Shown one piece after another: positions 8,223-15,869 of a stretch of 21,123 nucleotides of DNA. This stretch comes from a virus, in the IMG/VR virus record IMGVR_UViG_3300032046_000252, positions 1-21,123 of that record; one strand, given 5' to 3'. The notes beneath the pieces were generated by a model. That model did no database searches. It had not been told where the DNA came from and was given only the letters and a program-made list of their open reading frames with translations. The position numbers were made by a program, and so were the translations under genes. Each line of letters starts with the position of its first letter. The first letter of the stretch is position 1.

Positions 8223-9641
8223 ATGAAGAAGTGGTATTTGATTCTGAAGGCATTCGGCGAGTACAAGCCTGGAACAGATGAGAAACCTTCCAAGGCAGAA
8301 CTCGAACTCAATGATGAAACCAAAGGTCTCCTCCAGGGAGGTTTCATCAAAGAGTGCACTTTGAGTCCCGAGGAGGAAGCGATGCAGGGAGTCGTGGATG
8401 CATTCGCGATCAAGCTTGAGGCCACTGCCGACGCGATCGTGCGGAAGGCTTTGGAGAGAGCCACGAAGGGTCTGGCCGGCATTGGGAAAGGTACCTTGTT
8501 TGTTGGCACGGATCGGGAACTTGAGCACCCGAATGAAGGTTACGACAGTCTGGGTGACTTCGCTCGAGACATGCATCGCACCCACAATGGTGCAGAACTT
8601 TCGAAGTGTCCGCGACTTGTCGCTTACAAGGATGTGCGAGAGCGCAAAGTGAAAGCTGTCTCTGGACAGAGTGAAAGTATCACTGAAGATGGTGGGTTGC
8701 TGTTGCCCACCGAAATCTCTTCGATCATCCTGAAGAAGGCTTGGGATGAGTCAGATCTTCTGAAGCGTGTCCAGAGGTATGCGGTTGCAGGAAATGCCTT
8801 GGATTTCAGAACGGTTGTAGATGACAGCCGTGCAACTGGTTCGCGGCATGGTGGCGTGCGTTCCTACTGGATGGATGAAGCCGAACAGCATGCGATCAGC
8901 AAAGCGAAGTGGCAGACGCTCAGCTTGAAGCTTCACAAGCTCGGTTCGTACGTCGCGGTCACCGATGAACTCATGGAGGATGCTGGTATCGCTCTGGATA
9001 CCTTCCTCGCGGACTTGGTTGCGAGCGAGATGAACTTTGTCATCTCTGATTCCTTTGTCAATGGCAATGGTTCGGCGAAGCCTTTGGGTATTCTGAATGC
9101 TCCCTGCTTCTATGCAGTCGCCAAAGAAACCAGTCAGGTTGCATCTACGATCGTTGCCGAGAACATCGACAAGGTTTGGCTGGCGATGCCGGTGAAGAAT
9201 CGCATGGACGCGATCTGGATGATCAATGCGGAGTGCGAACCTGCCCTGCAACAGTTGGCCTACAAGGTACCGATCAAGAACGTTGCGTTGTCTGAGAACG
9301 TGGGCGGAGGTATCATTCCGTTGTACGTTCCCCCAGGTGGTCTGTCTGGTAGTCCCTACGGCACTCTGAAAGGTCGTCCGGTTATCCCCTATGAGCACAA
9401 TCCGGGTTTGGGAACCGTCGGCGATGTCATTTTCGCCAGCTGGAAGGAGTACCTCTGCATCGTCAAGGGTGGGATCAAGTCGGCCGCTTCGATCCACTTG
9501 CGGTTCGATTACGGTGAAACGACGTTCCGCTTCACGTTCAGAGTGGACGGTCAGCCGTGGTGGAGAACGACAGGCACGCCGTTTAAGACCACGACCAGCC
9601 GAGTCGTGAGTCCGTTCGTGGGTATCGCAACTCGCAGTTAG
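8223..9641 (+). CDS. Major capsid protein, HK97 fold
   Basis: The main shell protein, 472 aa. Residues 1-145 are mostly helical and charged (KALERATKGLAGIGK), fitting an N-terminal scaffold (delta) domain removed by the upstream protease. The folded part begins at ITEDGGLLLPTEISS (about 142-156), the typical HK97-capsid entry. Further hallmarks are KLHKLGSYVAVTDELMED, FVNGNGSAKPLGIL, GRPVIPYE and a late VGDVIFASWKEY strand. I chose ATG 8223 because TTAGGAG (8208-8214) lies 8 nt upstream; a TTG at 8193 would also open the frame but would put the ribosome binding site inside the gene. An 88-nt gap precedes it, in which I see only a weak 5-bp hairpin (8156-8173) and no convincing promoter. Confidence 0.92.
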   Translation: MKKWYLILKAFGEYKPGTDEKPSKAELELNDETKGLLQGGFIKECTLSPEEEAMQGVVDAFAIKLEATADAIVRKALERATKGLAGIGKGTLFVGTDRELEHPNEGYDSLGDFARDMHRTHNGAELSKCPRLVAYKDVRERKVKAVSGQSESITEDGGLLLPTEISSIILKKAWDESDLLKRVQRYAVAGNALDFRTVVDDSRATGSRHGGVRSYWMDEAEQHAISKAKWQTLSLKLHKLGSYVAVTDELMEDAGIALDTFLADLVASEMNFVISDSFVNGNGSAKPLGILNAPCFYAVAKETSQVASTIVAENIDKVWLAMPVKNRMDAIWMINAECEPALQQLAYKVPIKNVALSENVGGGIIPLYVPPGGLSGSPYGTLKGRPVIPYEHNPGLGTVGDVIFASWKEYLCIVKGGIKSAASIHLRFDYGETTFRFTFRVDGQPWWRTTGTPFKTTTSRVVSPFVGIATRS

Positions 9642-9705
9642 TCGAGTAGCGAGTACCGGTGACTGGTGTACGAAATTTGAGAACTGAAACCTTTGGAGTT
9701 TCGTG

Positions 9706-10227
9706 ATGTTTGAAGGAAAAATGATAAATTGTGTCGATCGCAGTGCGATCATTGGAGCTAAACTCGGAGCAGCGACTTCAGTCGCTCCACTGCAGACTGC
9801 CGGCGTAGACATGGTCACGGCAAACAAGTTTCAAAAGTTCATGGCCACGTTTCTCTTGTTGGACATGGCTGCTGAGACGATCAACTGTCAGATTTGTCTG
9901 GCATCGGATGCTGCTGCGACGGGTCTCAAGGCGATCTCGTCGGTCACACTGGCTGCCTCTGCTTCAGCCAACGACAACAAGCAAGTGCGTATCGAAATCG
10001 ATGCGGCACTTCTGAAGGATGAGACCACCCTCTGCTTCCTCAGTGCCAGAGTCATAACTGGCAGTACGGTTGGCGGTACGGTCGCGATCATTCTGGAAGG
10101 ATTCGATGAACGCAATGGTCCGATCAAGACGGCAAATGCGTTGATCCCAGCTGAGATGGATCGTGGGGATGACGTCGCTTCAGTCATCTTGTTGAAGCGG
10201 ATTCAGTCGAACGTCATCCTGACCTAA
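9706..10227 (+). CDS. Putative capsid decoration or head protein
   Basis: A 173-aa protein directly after the capsid gene. It is rich in Ala, Val and Thr, with predicted beta strands (VRIEIDAALL, TLCFLSARVITGS, GTVAIILEGFDERNG) and no catalytic motif or signal. Position and composition suggest a capsid decoration or stabilising protein; I do not recognise a specific family. TTGGAG at 9693-9698 favours ATG 9706 over GTG 9703. A small hairpin (GAAAC at 9686-9690 with GTTTC at 9698-9702) would hold most of this ribosome binding site in its loop. The 64-nt gap before the gene shows nothing else. Confidence 0.55.
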   Translation: MFEGKMINCVDRSAIIGAKLGAATSVAPLQTAGVDMVTANKFQKFMATFLLLDMAAETINCQICLASDAAATGLKAISSVTLAASASANDNKQVRIEIDAALLKDETTLCFLSARVITGSTVGGTVAIILEGFDERNGPIKTANALIPAEMDRGDDVASVILLKRIQSNVILT

Positions 10228-10243
10228 GCGTGCCTCCTTGAGT

Positions 10244-10285
10244 GGGGTCCAGGCAGGGTAGCATGCATACCTTGTCCTGGACCCC
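10244..10285 (+). promoter_or_regulatory. Strong hairpin between putative decoration and connector genes
   Basis: The arms GGGGTCCAGG (10244-10253) and CCTGGACCCC (10276-10285) pair perfectly. With one bulged base (10275) the stem continues CAGGGTA/TACCTTG through a G-T pair to a 7-nt loop (GCATGCA), about 17 bp in all. No T run follows on either strand, so it is not a classical intrinsic terminator. The next gene's ribosome binding site (GAAAGGG) starts two bases after it. Attenuation, factor-dependent stop, RNA processing or mRNA protection are all possible. Confidence 0.75.
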
Positions 10286-10299
10286 TGAAAGGGTTTGAA

Positions 10300-10893
10300 A
10301 TGTTCGTGACCGAGAACAGAGCCAGACAGAATCGGATCCTTTCTGCAATTGACGGGTCGATACTTCAGACACTTCTTGAAGTTGCTTGTGAAGTTGCAAA
10401 AAGTCTTACACGTCGAGAATTCCTGAGGCAAGCCATCGTTGAGTATAGTAACGGTGACGACAATCGACAGGTGATCCTGGATCAGTATCCAGTTTCCAGT
10501 ATCGATACAATCGAAATCCTAGCTAATGACGGATCGGTTGAGTCGACCTACGACGCCGTAATAAGTCCCACGATTGATGAGTCATTCGTATGGGATCCGA
10601 AAACGGGTATAATCGAATGTCGTGACAGTACTTCTTGCTTTCCGAAAGGAATTCGCAACATCAAGGTGACGTACGCAGCTGGATCTGTTCCTGCTATGGT
10701 GGAAGAAGCTGTAGTGAGGATCGCAGCTCAGCTTTACGTAGAGAACAAAACGAATCCTTTGCTCAAGTCAGAAAAACTCGGTGACTGGTCTGGTGCGTAC
10801 CGTGCAGGTGATTCAGTAAGCGATCTTGCTTATTGGGGTAGCTCAGTTGCTTCCTTACTAGGACCCCACACAGATATGTCGAAAGGGGTATGA
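10300..10893 (+). CDS. Head-tail connector (gp6-like adaptor)
   Basis: A 197-aa protein that probably forms the ring under the portal. The helix-rich start (ILSAIDGSILQTLLEVACEV), the central beta part (YPVSSIDTIEILANDGS, then IKVTYAAGSVPAMVEEAVVR) and a closing helix (IAAQLYVENK) follow the HK97 gp6/SPP1 gp15 adaptor plan; the YPV and VTYxAG patterns are typical. It starts with ATG after GAAAGGG (10287-10293). It is the first of four short overlapping neck genes. The family is likely; the exact role is inferred from order. Confidence 0.72.
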   Translation: MFVTENRARQNRILSAIDGSILQTLLEVACEVAKSLTRREFLRQAIVEYSNGDDNRQVILDQYPVSSIDTIEILANDGSVESTYDAVISPTIDESFVWDPKTGIIECRDSTSCFPKGIRNIKVTYAAGSVPAMVEEAVVRIAAQLYVENKTNPLLKSEKLGDWSGAYRAGDSVSDLAYWGSSVASLLGPHTDMSKGV

Positions 10894-11225
10894 TGTCCGC
10901 TGAAGCTTTGATTGAAGGAAATGGTGTCGCTTGCTTGTTTCAACGTCCCATTCAGCATGTCAGTACGACAGGTTCTCAACACATCCAGGAATGGGAGGAT
11001 GTGTTGGAGTGCTTCGGTTGGCTTCAGCAAGTCGAAGGAAAGAACGAGCACGACAATAAGCAACGTGGAATTCAAGCCACGCATCACCTGTACTGTACGA
11101 CCGACCCCACCATCACGGAAGGTTGCAGGGTACTGGTTGAGGACCAGTACTATGCGATATTGGATGTAATGAACCAATGTGGATTGGACCGCCTGTGGCG
11201 GGTGAGTGTACGACATGGCAGTTAG
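10893..11225 (+). CDS. Head-tail joining/head-closure protein
   Basis: A 110-aa protein in the position of HK97 gp7 or the lambda FII-type joining proteins. It is mostly beta with EGCRVLVEDQYYAILDV followed by LDRLWRVSVRHGS, the pattern of small head-tail joining proteins in which the last strands read ILDVxN...LWRVxV. Two adjacent ATG codons exist (10890, 10893). The GAAAGGGG at 10881-10888 spaces better with 10893, giving a 1-nt TGATG overlap with the connector gene. The similarity is weak at sequence level; order and length support the call. Confidence 0.6.
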   Translation: MSAEALIEGNGVACLFQRPIQHVSTTGSQHIQEWEDVLECFGWLQQVEGKNEHDNKQRGIQATHHLYCTTDPTITEGCRVLVEDQYYAILDVMNQCGLDRLWRVSVRHGS

Positions 11226-11598
11226 GTGGTATGGACCCCGCATCGTGGTGAAGATGAAAGGTAACATCCAGAAGAAACTGGAGATAGCCGGACGTATGAT
11301 TGTGAATACAATCAAGATACGATCTTCAATCGCGGGACCGCATAAATCCAATCCTGGAGCGAGAGCCTCATTGCCTGGAGAGTATCCGCATGTCCGTACG
11401 GGTCGGTTCAGAAGTTGCATTACCACAGTGTTCGATAAGTCCAAGTTCAGACAGTTAGTCGGAAGTCCATTCTCGGTTCGCTATGCTCGATATCTAGAGT
11501 TTGGTACAACCCGAATGAGACCCCGACCATGGTTGTTCAGAACGGTGATTGAATTGCGTAACCGGGTCATAGCGATCCTGAAATCGAAGGTGACTTGA
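11215..11598 (+). CDS. HK97 gp10-like neck/tail completion protein
   Basis: A 127-aa basic protein. The features of the HK97_gp10 family are visible: an N-terminal helix with GRMIVNTIK (about residues 27-35), SLPGEYPHVRTGRFRSCI (the GxxPxxRTGxLRxSI-type core, about 53-70), and YARYLEFGTTRMRPRPWL (the YAxxxEFGTxxMxPRPF-type signature). These are strong matches to the family pattern. It overlaps the previous gene by 11 nt. ATG 11215 follows GGTGAG; a GTG at 11206 is an alternative start. Probably acts at the head-tail interface. Confidence 0.82.
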   Translation: MAVRWYGPRIVVKMKGNIQKKLEIAGRMIVNTIKIRSSIAGPHKSNPGARASLPGEYPHVRTGRFRSCITTVFDKSKFRQLVGSPFSVRYARYLEFGTTRMRPRPWLFRTVIELRNRVIAILKSKVT

Positions 11599-12053
11599 TG
11601 CGTCTAGCTTTCTTCGAAGAATTGATCACCGTGTTGACTAACCAAGCCGACTTTGATGCCCTGGTCGCAGGTGGTCTGTATCACGGTGAAGTTGAACGTG
11701 AAGACCAAGAGTCAGAACCGGTTTCCTTTCCGTATGCCTATTACGAGACAGATGACTGCATAGAAGAAGAGTCTGAGACATCTGGATCGGTAGTCAGACG
11801 GCAAGGTATTGTGTTCCACTTCATCTCGGTCAGTTCAGCTGCTACTCCAGGAGATCAGCAGGGTATGGCTTTCAGTAATTGGATTCAGAAGATCATCACT
11901 TCGTTTCAAGTCAATCGAAGTGGTGTCTTGATTCTGAGTTCTGCGGTGGTCGCAGATCAGATGAAACCAGAAGATAAACGTTCGGATGCTGGATCTATTG
12001 TCTGGCATACGATCGTTGGTTTTGAGTTCTTAGTCGACTATGCACCCGTCTAA
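11598..12053 (+). CDS. Tail terminator-type protein
   Basis: A 151-aa alpha/beta protein in the position of the tail terminator (lambda gpU or DUF3168-like), which caps the tail tube and joins it to the neck. It has an N-terminal helix (AFFEELITVLTNQADF), YAYYETDD, strand IVFHFISVSS, helix FSNWIQKIITSFQ, and a final strand VWHTIVGFEFLVDY, the usual order for the family. ATG 11598 overlaps the previous stop by 1 nt after AAGGTG (11587-11592). A TTG at 11595 is a weaker start. Confidence 0.65.
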   Translation: MRLAFFEELITVLTNQADFDALVAGGLYHGEVEREDQESEPVSFPYAYYETDDCIEEESETSGSVVRRQGIVFHFISVSSAATPGDQQGMAFSNWIQKIITSFQVNRSGVLILSSAVVADQMKPEDKRSDAGSIVWHTIVGFEFLVDYAPV

Positions 12054-12058
12054 GGTGC

Positions 12059-12073
12059 AGGAGAAATGAAATG
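12059..12073 (+). promoter_or_regulatory. Duplicated ribosome-binding cassette, copy 1
   Basis: AGGAGAAATGAAATG, ending in the start codon at 12071-12073. The same 15 bases occur at 13056-13070. The cassette holds an extra ATG at 12066-12068, out of frame and only 2 nt from AGGAG. Confidence 0.8.
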
Positions 12074-12583
12074 GCCTTGACAAGTTTGATCAGTGCGATC
12101 ACTGGAAGTCTAAACTTCACCGGTCGAAAGACGGTTCTTGGAATTTCCGGTTCCTTCGCTGAAGCTCTCAGTAAGTCAATCTCACTCACTCACGGTACAG
12201 GACTTGATAAGAATGATCAAGTCTACTGGACCAAGAGTGCAACAATCGCTCCTTCCGGTACGCTCGTAGTCGACTTGGCTACGTTCACCGATCCGTTTGG
12301 AGATGCCTTGACGATGTCCAAGATCAAGGCGATCTACATCAGCAACGAGTCGGCAGTCGCAATTGTCGACTTCGGTGCTGGTACTGCACCTGTGGTCGTT
12401 CTCAAGGATGCGGCTTCTGACAAGGTTCCCATCCAACCTGGTGGTGTGTTCTTGCTCGCTACAAATGCAGCTGCAGGTGTCGGTGTGATCACTGCAACTA
12501 CCGCTGACAAGATCACTATCACCAATGCGAGTGGCACCGATACCGCGACGGTCACCTTGGTCATTGTCGGTTGTTCCGCGTAA
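12071..12583 (+). CDS. Beta-rich virion protein of unknown role
   Basis: A 170-aa protein with alternating short strands (KIKAIYISNESAVAIVDFG, APVVVLKD, IQPGGVFLLAT, DKITITNASGTDTATVTLVI) that fits a beta-sandwich, ending VIVGCSA. I have seen this general form among unnamed phage structural proteins beside tail genes, but I cannot name a family. A tail tube decoration or an extra tube subunit are possibilities. AGGAG at 12059-12063 lies 7 nt before the ATG. Confidence 0.6.
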   Translation: MALTSLISAITGSLNFTGRKTVLGISGSFAEALSKSISLTHGTGLDKNDQVYWTKSATIAPSGTLVVDLATFTDPFGDALTMSKIKAIYISNESAVAIVDFGAGTAPVVVLKDAASDKVPIQPGGVFLLATNAAAGVGVITATTADKITITNASGTDTATVTLVIVGCSA

Positions 12584-12608
12584 CTGAAAGAAAGGACACA
12601 GTACAGAA

Positions 12609-13004
12609 ATGGCAAAGAAAACTGGAAACTTTGGGTATGTGGAATGTGATGGCTTCACACTTCACGTTACCAAATGGTCCTTCGATCACAAGGCCGAGGT
12701 CGAAGACTCAACCACAACTGAAGATGTCGGATACCAGAATGTCGAGCCGGTTCTCGAGTCTGGAGACGGTGAAGTCTCTTGCATCTTCGACACAACTGCA
12801 GTACCGACTGCAGCTTCACCTGGTCTGAAGGGAGGTAAAACGATTTCGGTGATGAAACTCTACATCGGTCCAGTCGCTGACAATCGTTACATCCAGTGCG
12901 CTGCGTTGGTCAAGAACCTAGCAGTCGAGTCACCCGTCAAGGGTTTGATCAAGTACAACTTTACCTTTACGACTAAGGGAGCAATTACACTTCCTGCTTC
13001 ATAA
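12609..13004 (+). CDS. Probable major tail tube protein
   Basis: A 131-aa protein in the slot of the tail tube subunit, before the chaperone genes and the tape measure. It has WSFDHKAEVEDSTTTEDVG (about 23-41), a typical helix-plus-loop segment of short tube proteins, then strands DGEVSCIFDTTAVP, TISVMKLYIG, YIQCAALVKNL and a closing IKYNFTFTTKGAI strand. The length is short for siphovirus tubes but within the range of small tube folds. AAAGGA is 12 nt before the ATG, a long spacing. A strong hairpin follows the stop codon. The call rests on order and secondary-structure pattern. Confidence 0.65.
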   Translation: MAKKTGNFGYVECDGFTLHVTKWSFDHKAEVEDSTTTEDVGYQNVEPVLESGDGEVSCIFDTTAVPTAASPGLKGGKTISVMKLYIGPVADNRYIQCAALVKNLAVESPVKGLIKYNFTFTTKGAITLPAS

Positions 13005-13011
13005 AGGTGAT

Positions 13012-13043
13012 CCAGGGGTCGGGTCATCTGACCCGACCCTTGG
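13012..13043 (+). promoter_or_regulatory. Strong hairpin after the tail tube gene
   Basis: CCAGGGGTCGGGTC, loop ATCT, GACCCGACCCTTGG: a 14-bp stem with one G-T pair, 8 nt after the stop codon. It is followed by AAACTTTACT, which is not a real U-tract. It probably acts as an attenuator, a partial terminator or an mRNA 3' protector, lowering chaperone and tape-measure synthesis relative to the tube protein. Confidence 0.78.
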
Positions 13044-13055
13044 AAACTTTACTCA

Positions 13056-13070
13056 AGGAGAAATGAAATG
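13056..13070 (+). promoter_or_regulatory. Duplicated ribosome-binding cassette, copy 2
   Basis: Same 15 bases (AGGAGAAATGAAATG) as 12059-12073, directly after the hairpin at 13012-13043 and ending in the start codon of the tail chaperone gene. Confidence 0.8.
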
Positions 13071-13511
13071 TCGTCTGTCATGAAAGGTCCGATACTCTGG
13101 GAGGTTGAGGGCAAGACGTACAAGATCGGTAGGTTGCAGTTAGGAGACTTCGGTCACCTGCAACAATGGCTCAAACTTGCACCTATTCGAGAATTGAAGC
13201 AAGAACTGAAAGAACTCGGAGATGTACTTACTCCAGAAGAACGGCAGGGTCTGATCAATACCTGCAAAGAGCGTCAAAAGGAATTCGCAGATCCTATGAG
13301 TCCTGCTTCTATGGAAGTACTCAGAACTGTCGAAGGGGTCAGATGGCTCACCGGGTTCTTGATCAGAAAATGTCAAGAAATTTCTGAGAGAGAATTGTCT
13401 GAGTTATTCAGCATAGACCGTATAGCAGAACTTCAGGAGAAGTTGTCAGAGGCGATGGTCGGTGATATGGACCCTACGAAGGCAGCGAGAATGCTAGACC
13501 AAACCCCTTGA
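13068..13511 (+). CDS. Tail assembly chaperone, G-like
   Basis: A 147-aa charged helical protein (QEFADP, helices at about 28-50, 54-72, 84-105, 120-145) upstream of the tape measure. This is the position and size of lambda gpG-type chaperones, which bind the tape measure and recruit tail tube subunits. The N-terminal beta segment (WEVEGKTYKIGRLQLGDF) is typical of chaperones whose first part reads like a small tail protein. It ends ACC-CCT-TGA and overlaps the next frame by 4 nt; see the next entry for the frameshift question. Confidence 0.72.
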   Translation: MSSVMKGPILWEVEGKTYKIGRLQLGDFGHLQQWLKLAPIRELKQELKELGDVLTPEERQGLINTCKERQKEFADPMSPASMEVLRTVEGVRWLTGFLIRKCQEISERELSELFSIDRIAELQEKLSEAMVGDMDPTKAARMLDQTP

Positions 13512-13714
13512 CTGATTGGGGTATGATCTACAGATGCCTAGCTGCCCATTACAAATGGACCTTCGAGGACATCGATCTCTTGACCTTGCCTAGACTAGCG
13601 GTTGCTTTGGATTCGATGAAGGAAGACAGTGACGAACTTCCAGGTGTTGAAATGAGTCCAGAAGAAGTCTCGAACATGATCAAGAAATGGAAGACTGAAG
13701 ATGGCTGCATTTAA
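13508..13714 (+). CDS. Second tail chaperone frame, T-like
   Basis: A 68-aa frame in the -1 register relative to the G-like gene, open from 13466. In many siphoviruses such a frame is read only as a G-T fusion after a -1 ribosomal slip. Here the overlap holds no canonical X-XXY-YYZ heptamer; the closest site is A-ACC-CCT just before the TGA. Alternatives are independent starts at TTG 13508 (TTGA overlap) or ATG 13523, but neither has a good ribosome binding site. The product is acidic and helical (EDSDELPGVEMSPEEVSNM) and overlaps the tape measure start by 14 nt. The exact N-terminus is unresolved. Confidence 0.6.
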   Translation: MTDWGMIYRCLAAHYKWTFEDIDLLTLPRLAVALDSMKEDSDELPGVEMSPEEVSNMIKKWKTEDGCI

Positions 13715-15860
13715 ACTTTTAGATCTGTATGCTGACATCACTGCCAAGTTTGATAACTTCAATCGCGATTTGGAGGGAGTACGGACACGTGTCAGGGCTG
13801 CCTCTGATGCTATCGACCGAATGGCGAGTAGAGCTAAATGGGCTTTACTAGGCATGACAGCTTCTGGAACTGGACTCGTCTACATATATGCTAACTTCGA
13901 GCAGAGGATGAAGAATGTTCAAGCGGTATTGCAGACCAGTGCCTCGAATATGGAACTTCTTACGGCTAAAGCTCGGAAGCTTGGTAGTACGACGATGTAC
14001 ACAGCTGCAGATGTCGGTGAAGCAATGGAGGCTTTCGCCAAGCAAGGTTTTGAAACTGCAGATATTCTGATCGCAGTCGATTCTGCTGTGAATCTCGCTG
14101 CATCAGGTACGATCTCAATGGGTGAGGCTGCTGAGTACTCTGCAGGTATCATGCGTAGCATGCAAATTGACAGTAAAGATCTTGCATGGGTCATGGATGT
14201 ATTGACTACGACAGCCGCCTACGCAGCTGGTGGTGTATCGCAGTACGCAGAAGCCTTGAAGAAAGTCGGTCCGGTTGCGAATGATTCTCACCAGAGTCTT
14301 TCGGACATTGCAGCAGTCCTGGGTGTCTTGGGTAATAATATGTATCTGGGTGAGGAAGCTGGTACAGCTTTGCGTAATATCTTATTACGCATGCGTGCTC
14401 CAGTTGAGAATTCCCAGAAAGAACTTAAGAAACTTGGAGTCAGTGTACGCGATGCGAAGACCGGTGCCTTCAGACCGTTTTTAGAAGTACTGGTGGATTT
14501 GAGTGAGGCTCTGAGAGGTGTAGATGAAGAGGAAGGTGACTTCGCATTGCAGACATTAGGTGGAACACGTGCAATTGCGGCTCTCTCAATTGCAATTAAT
14601 GCATCTGGTGGAGATCTCGAAAAATTCAGGGAGCGTCTCGCTAATTGTGCTGGTCAATCTGAGAGAATGGCTAAAATTCAGATGTCTTCTCTGTGGGGTA
14701 AACTGACTAGAGTTAAGACAGCCTTTTATGATCTTGCAATTGAAATTGTAGGTAAGTTGATGCCAGCTTTCGATGCCATCATACCTTTGGTCATTAAGGC
14801 TACTGAGTGGGTAAAAGGAATGTCTGATGCTTCCTTTGAACTCAAAATGAAGCTTCTTGCAATTGTCGCTGGATCAAGTATCTTAACGATTGTCATAAAC
14901 GGCTTGATTTTTGTATTTGCTACTTTGCTTGAACCAGTAGCATTGGTGATCGCTGGTCTCGTCTCTTTGGCTTCCTACTTTATCTATGCTAGCTTGGAGG
15001 GTGATACCTTTACCGAGAAAATGCAGAACATGGGTAAGACTCTGAGTAAATTGTGGACATGGGGAAAATCGAAAGCGATAGAGTACTTCAAAGTCGTACT
15101 CATGGGATACGCTTTCTTGCAAGCTGCAGCTCAGAATTGGAGGCTTGCTTTCAAACTTGCTGCAGCTATAGCGTGGCAAGCTATCGTCAGATTGATCAAT
15201 GGAATCCAATTCTTCTTTACCGATCAGTTACCTAACTTGCTAAAATGGTTCGGTCGTAACTGGGCACAAATATTTACTGACATCGCCAACTTTACTGAAA
15301 CTGTCTTCAGCAATATGGCTGAGAACATTTCCGAGTTCTGCTGGCAGATCATGGCACAACTCGAAAGTGCTTTCACTAGGCCATGGAATTTCAAATGGAA
15401 AGGATTGACCGAAGGTTTCCAATCCACCTTGAGCGAGATGCCAAAGCTGTTGGATCGACCGCTCACGGAGTATGAGAAGAAGTTAGCAGCTTCTATCGGT
15501 CGCATGAAAAGTCAATTCGGTCTAGCAGTTGCAGTTAACTACATGAAGTTATTAGTCGAATTCGGACTACTCAGTAAGAAAATGAAAGAGAAAGTCGAAG
15601 AGGATCTTGATAAAGCAAACAAAGCCGGTGAGAAGAAAAAGAGAAAGAGCAGATACGGTGGGAAACGAGAAGATGTATTTCCTATGGCCTTTCTTGGGAT
15701 TGAGGAAATGGCTGTGAAAATCCAGACAGCTGTAGGTAAGGATTCCACTAACTCGCTTCTGAAGAGGCAAGTGGAACAAGGAGATGAAGGAAATGGCCTT
15801 CTGACTGACATCAATACGAACTTGGCGAAAATGAGTTTCAAACCTGCTGTCGGACCTTAG
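13701..15860 (+). CDS. Tape measure protein
   Basis: A 719-aa protein that fixes tail length and is ejected with DNA. Residues 70-340 form the TP901-type tape-measure core: KARKLGSTTMYTAADVGEAM, FAKQGFETADI, LAASGTISMGEAAEY, SDIAAVLGVLGNNMYLGEEA, LRNILLRMRAP. Residues about 382-432 are strongly hydrophobic (LLAIVAGSSILTIVINGLIF and GLVSLASYFIYAS), a membrane-insertion segment typical for this family. The C-terminus is Lys-rich (GEKKKRKSRYGGKRE). At about 0.15 nm per residue the tail would be roughly 105-110 nm. No peptidase or lysozyme domain is seen. Confidence 0.9.
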   Translation: MAAFKLLDLYADITAKFDNFNRDLEGVRTRVRAASDAIDRMASRAKWALLGMTASGTGLVYIYANFEQRMKNVQAVLQTSASNMELLTAKARKLGSTTMYTAADVGEAMEAFAKQGFETADILIAVDSAVNLAASGTISMGEAAEYSAGIMRSMQIDSKDLAWVMDVLTTTAAYAAGGVSQYAEALKKVGPVANDSHQSLSDIAAVLGVLGNNMYLGEEAGTALRNILLRMRAPVENSQKELKKLGVSVRDAKTGAFRPFLEVLVDLSEALRGVDEEEGDFALQTLGGTRAIAALSIAINASGGDLEKFRERLANCAGQSERMAKIQMSSLWGKLTRVKTAFYDLAIEIVGKLMPAFDAIIPLVIKATEWVKGMSDASFELKMKLLAIVAGSSILTIVINGLIFVFATLLEPVALVIAGLVSLASYFIYASLEGDTFTEKMQNMGKTLSKLWTWGKSKAIEYFKVVLMGYAFLQAAAQNWRLAFKLAAAIAWQAIVRLINGIQFFFTDQLPNLLKWFGRNWAQIFTDIANFTETVFSNMAENISEFCWQIMAQLESAFTRPWNFKWKGLTEGFQSTLSEMPKLLDRPLTEYEKKLAASIGRMKSQFGLAVAVNYMKLLVEFGLLSKKMKEKVEEDLDKANKAGEKKKRKSRYGGKREDVFPMAFLGIEEMAVKIQTAVGKDSTNSLLKRQVEQGDEGNGLLTDINTNLAKMSFKPAVGP

Positions 15861-15869
15861 GAGTTTAGC

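Noticed and set aside
8751-9827. Long minus-strand frame of 358 codons opposite the capsid gene
   Set aside because: It mirrors the codon pattern of the capsid gene, has Arg/His-rich composition without any motif, and runs against the operon.
14570-14865. Four GCAATTG words in the tape measure as possible binding sites
   Set aside because: All arise from Ala-Ile or similar codon pairs in the translated frame, and the word occurs elsewhere in the window.
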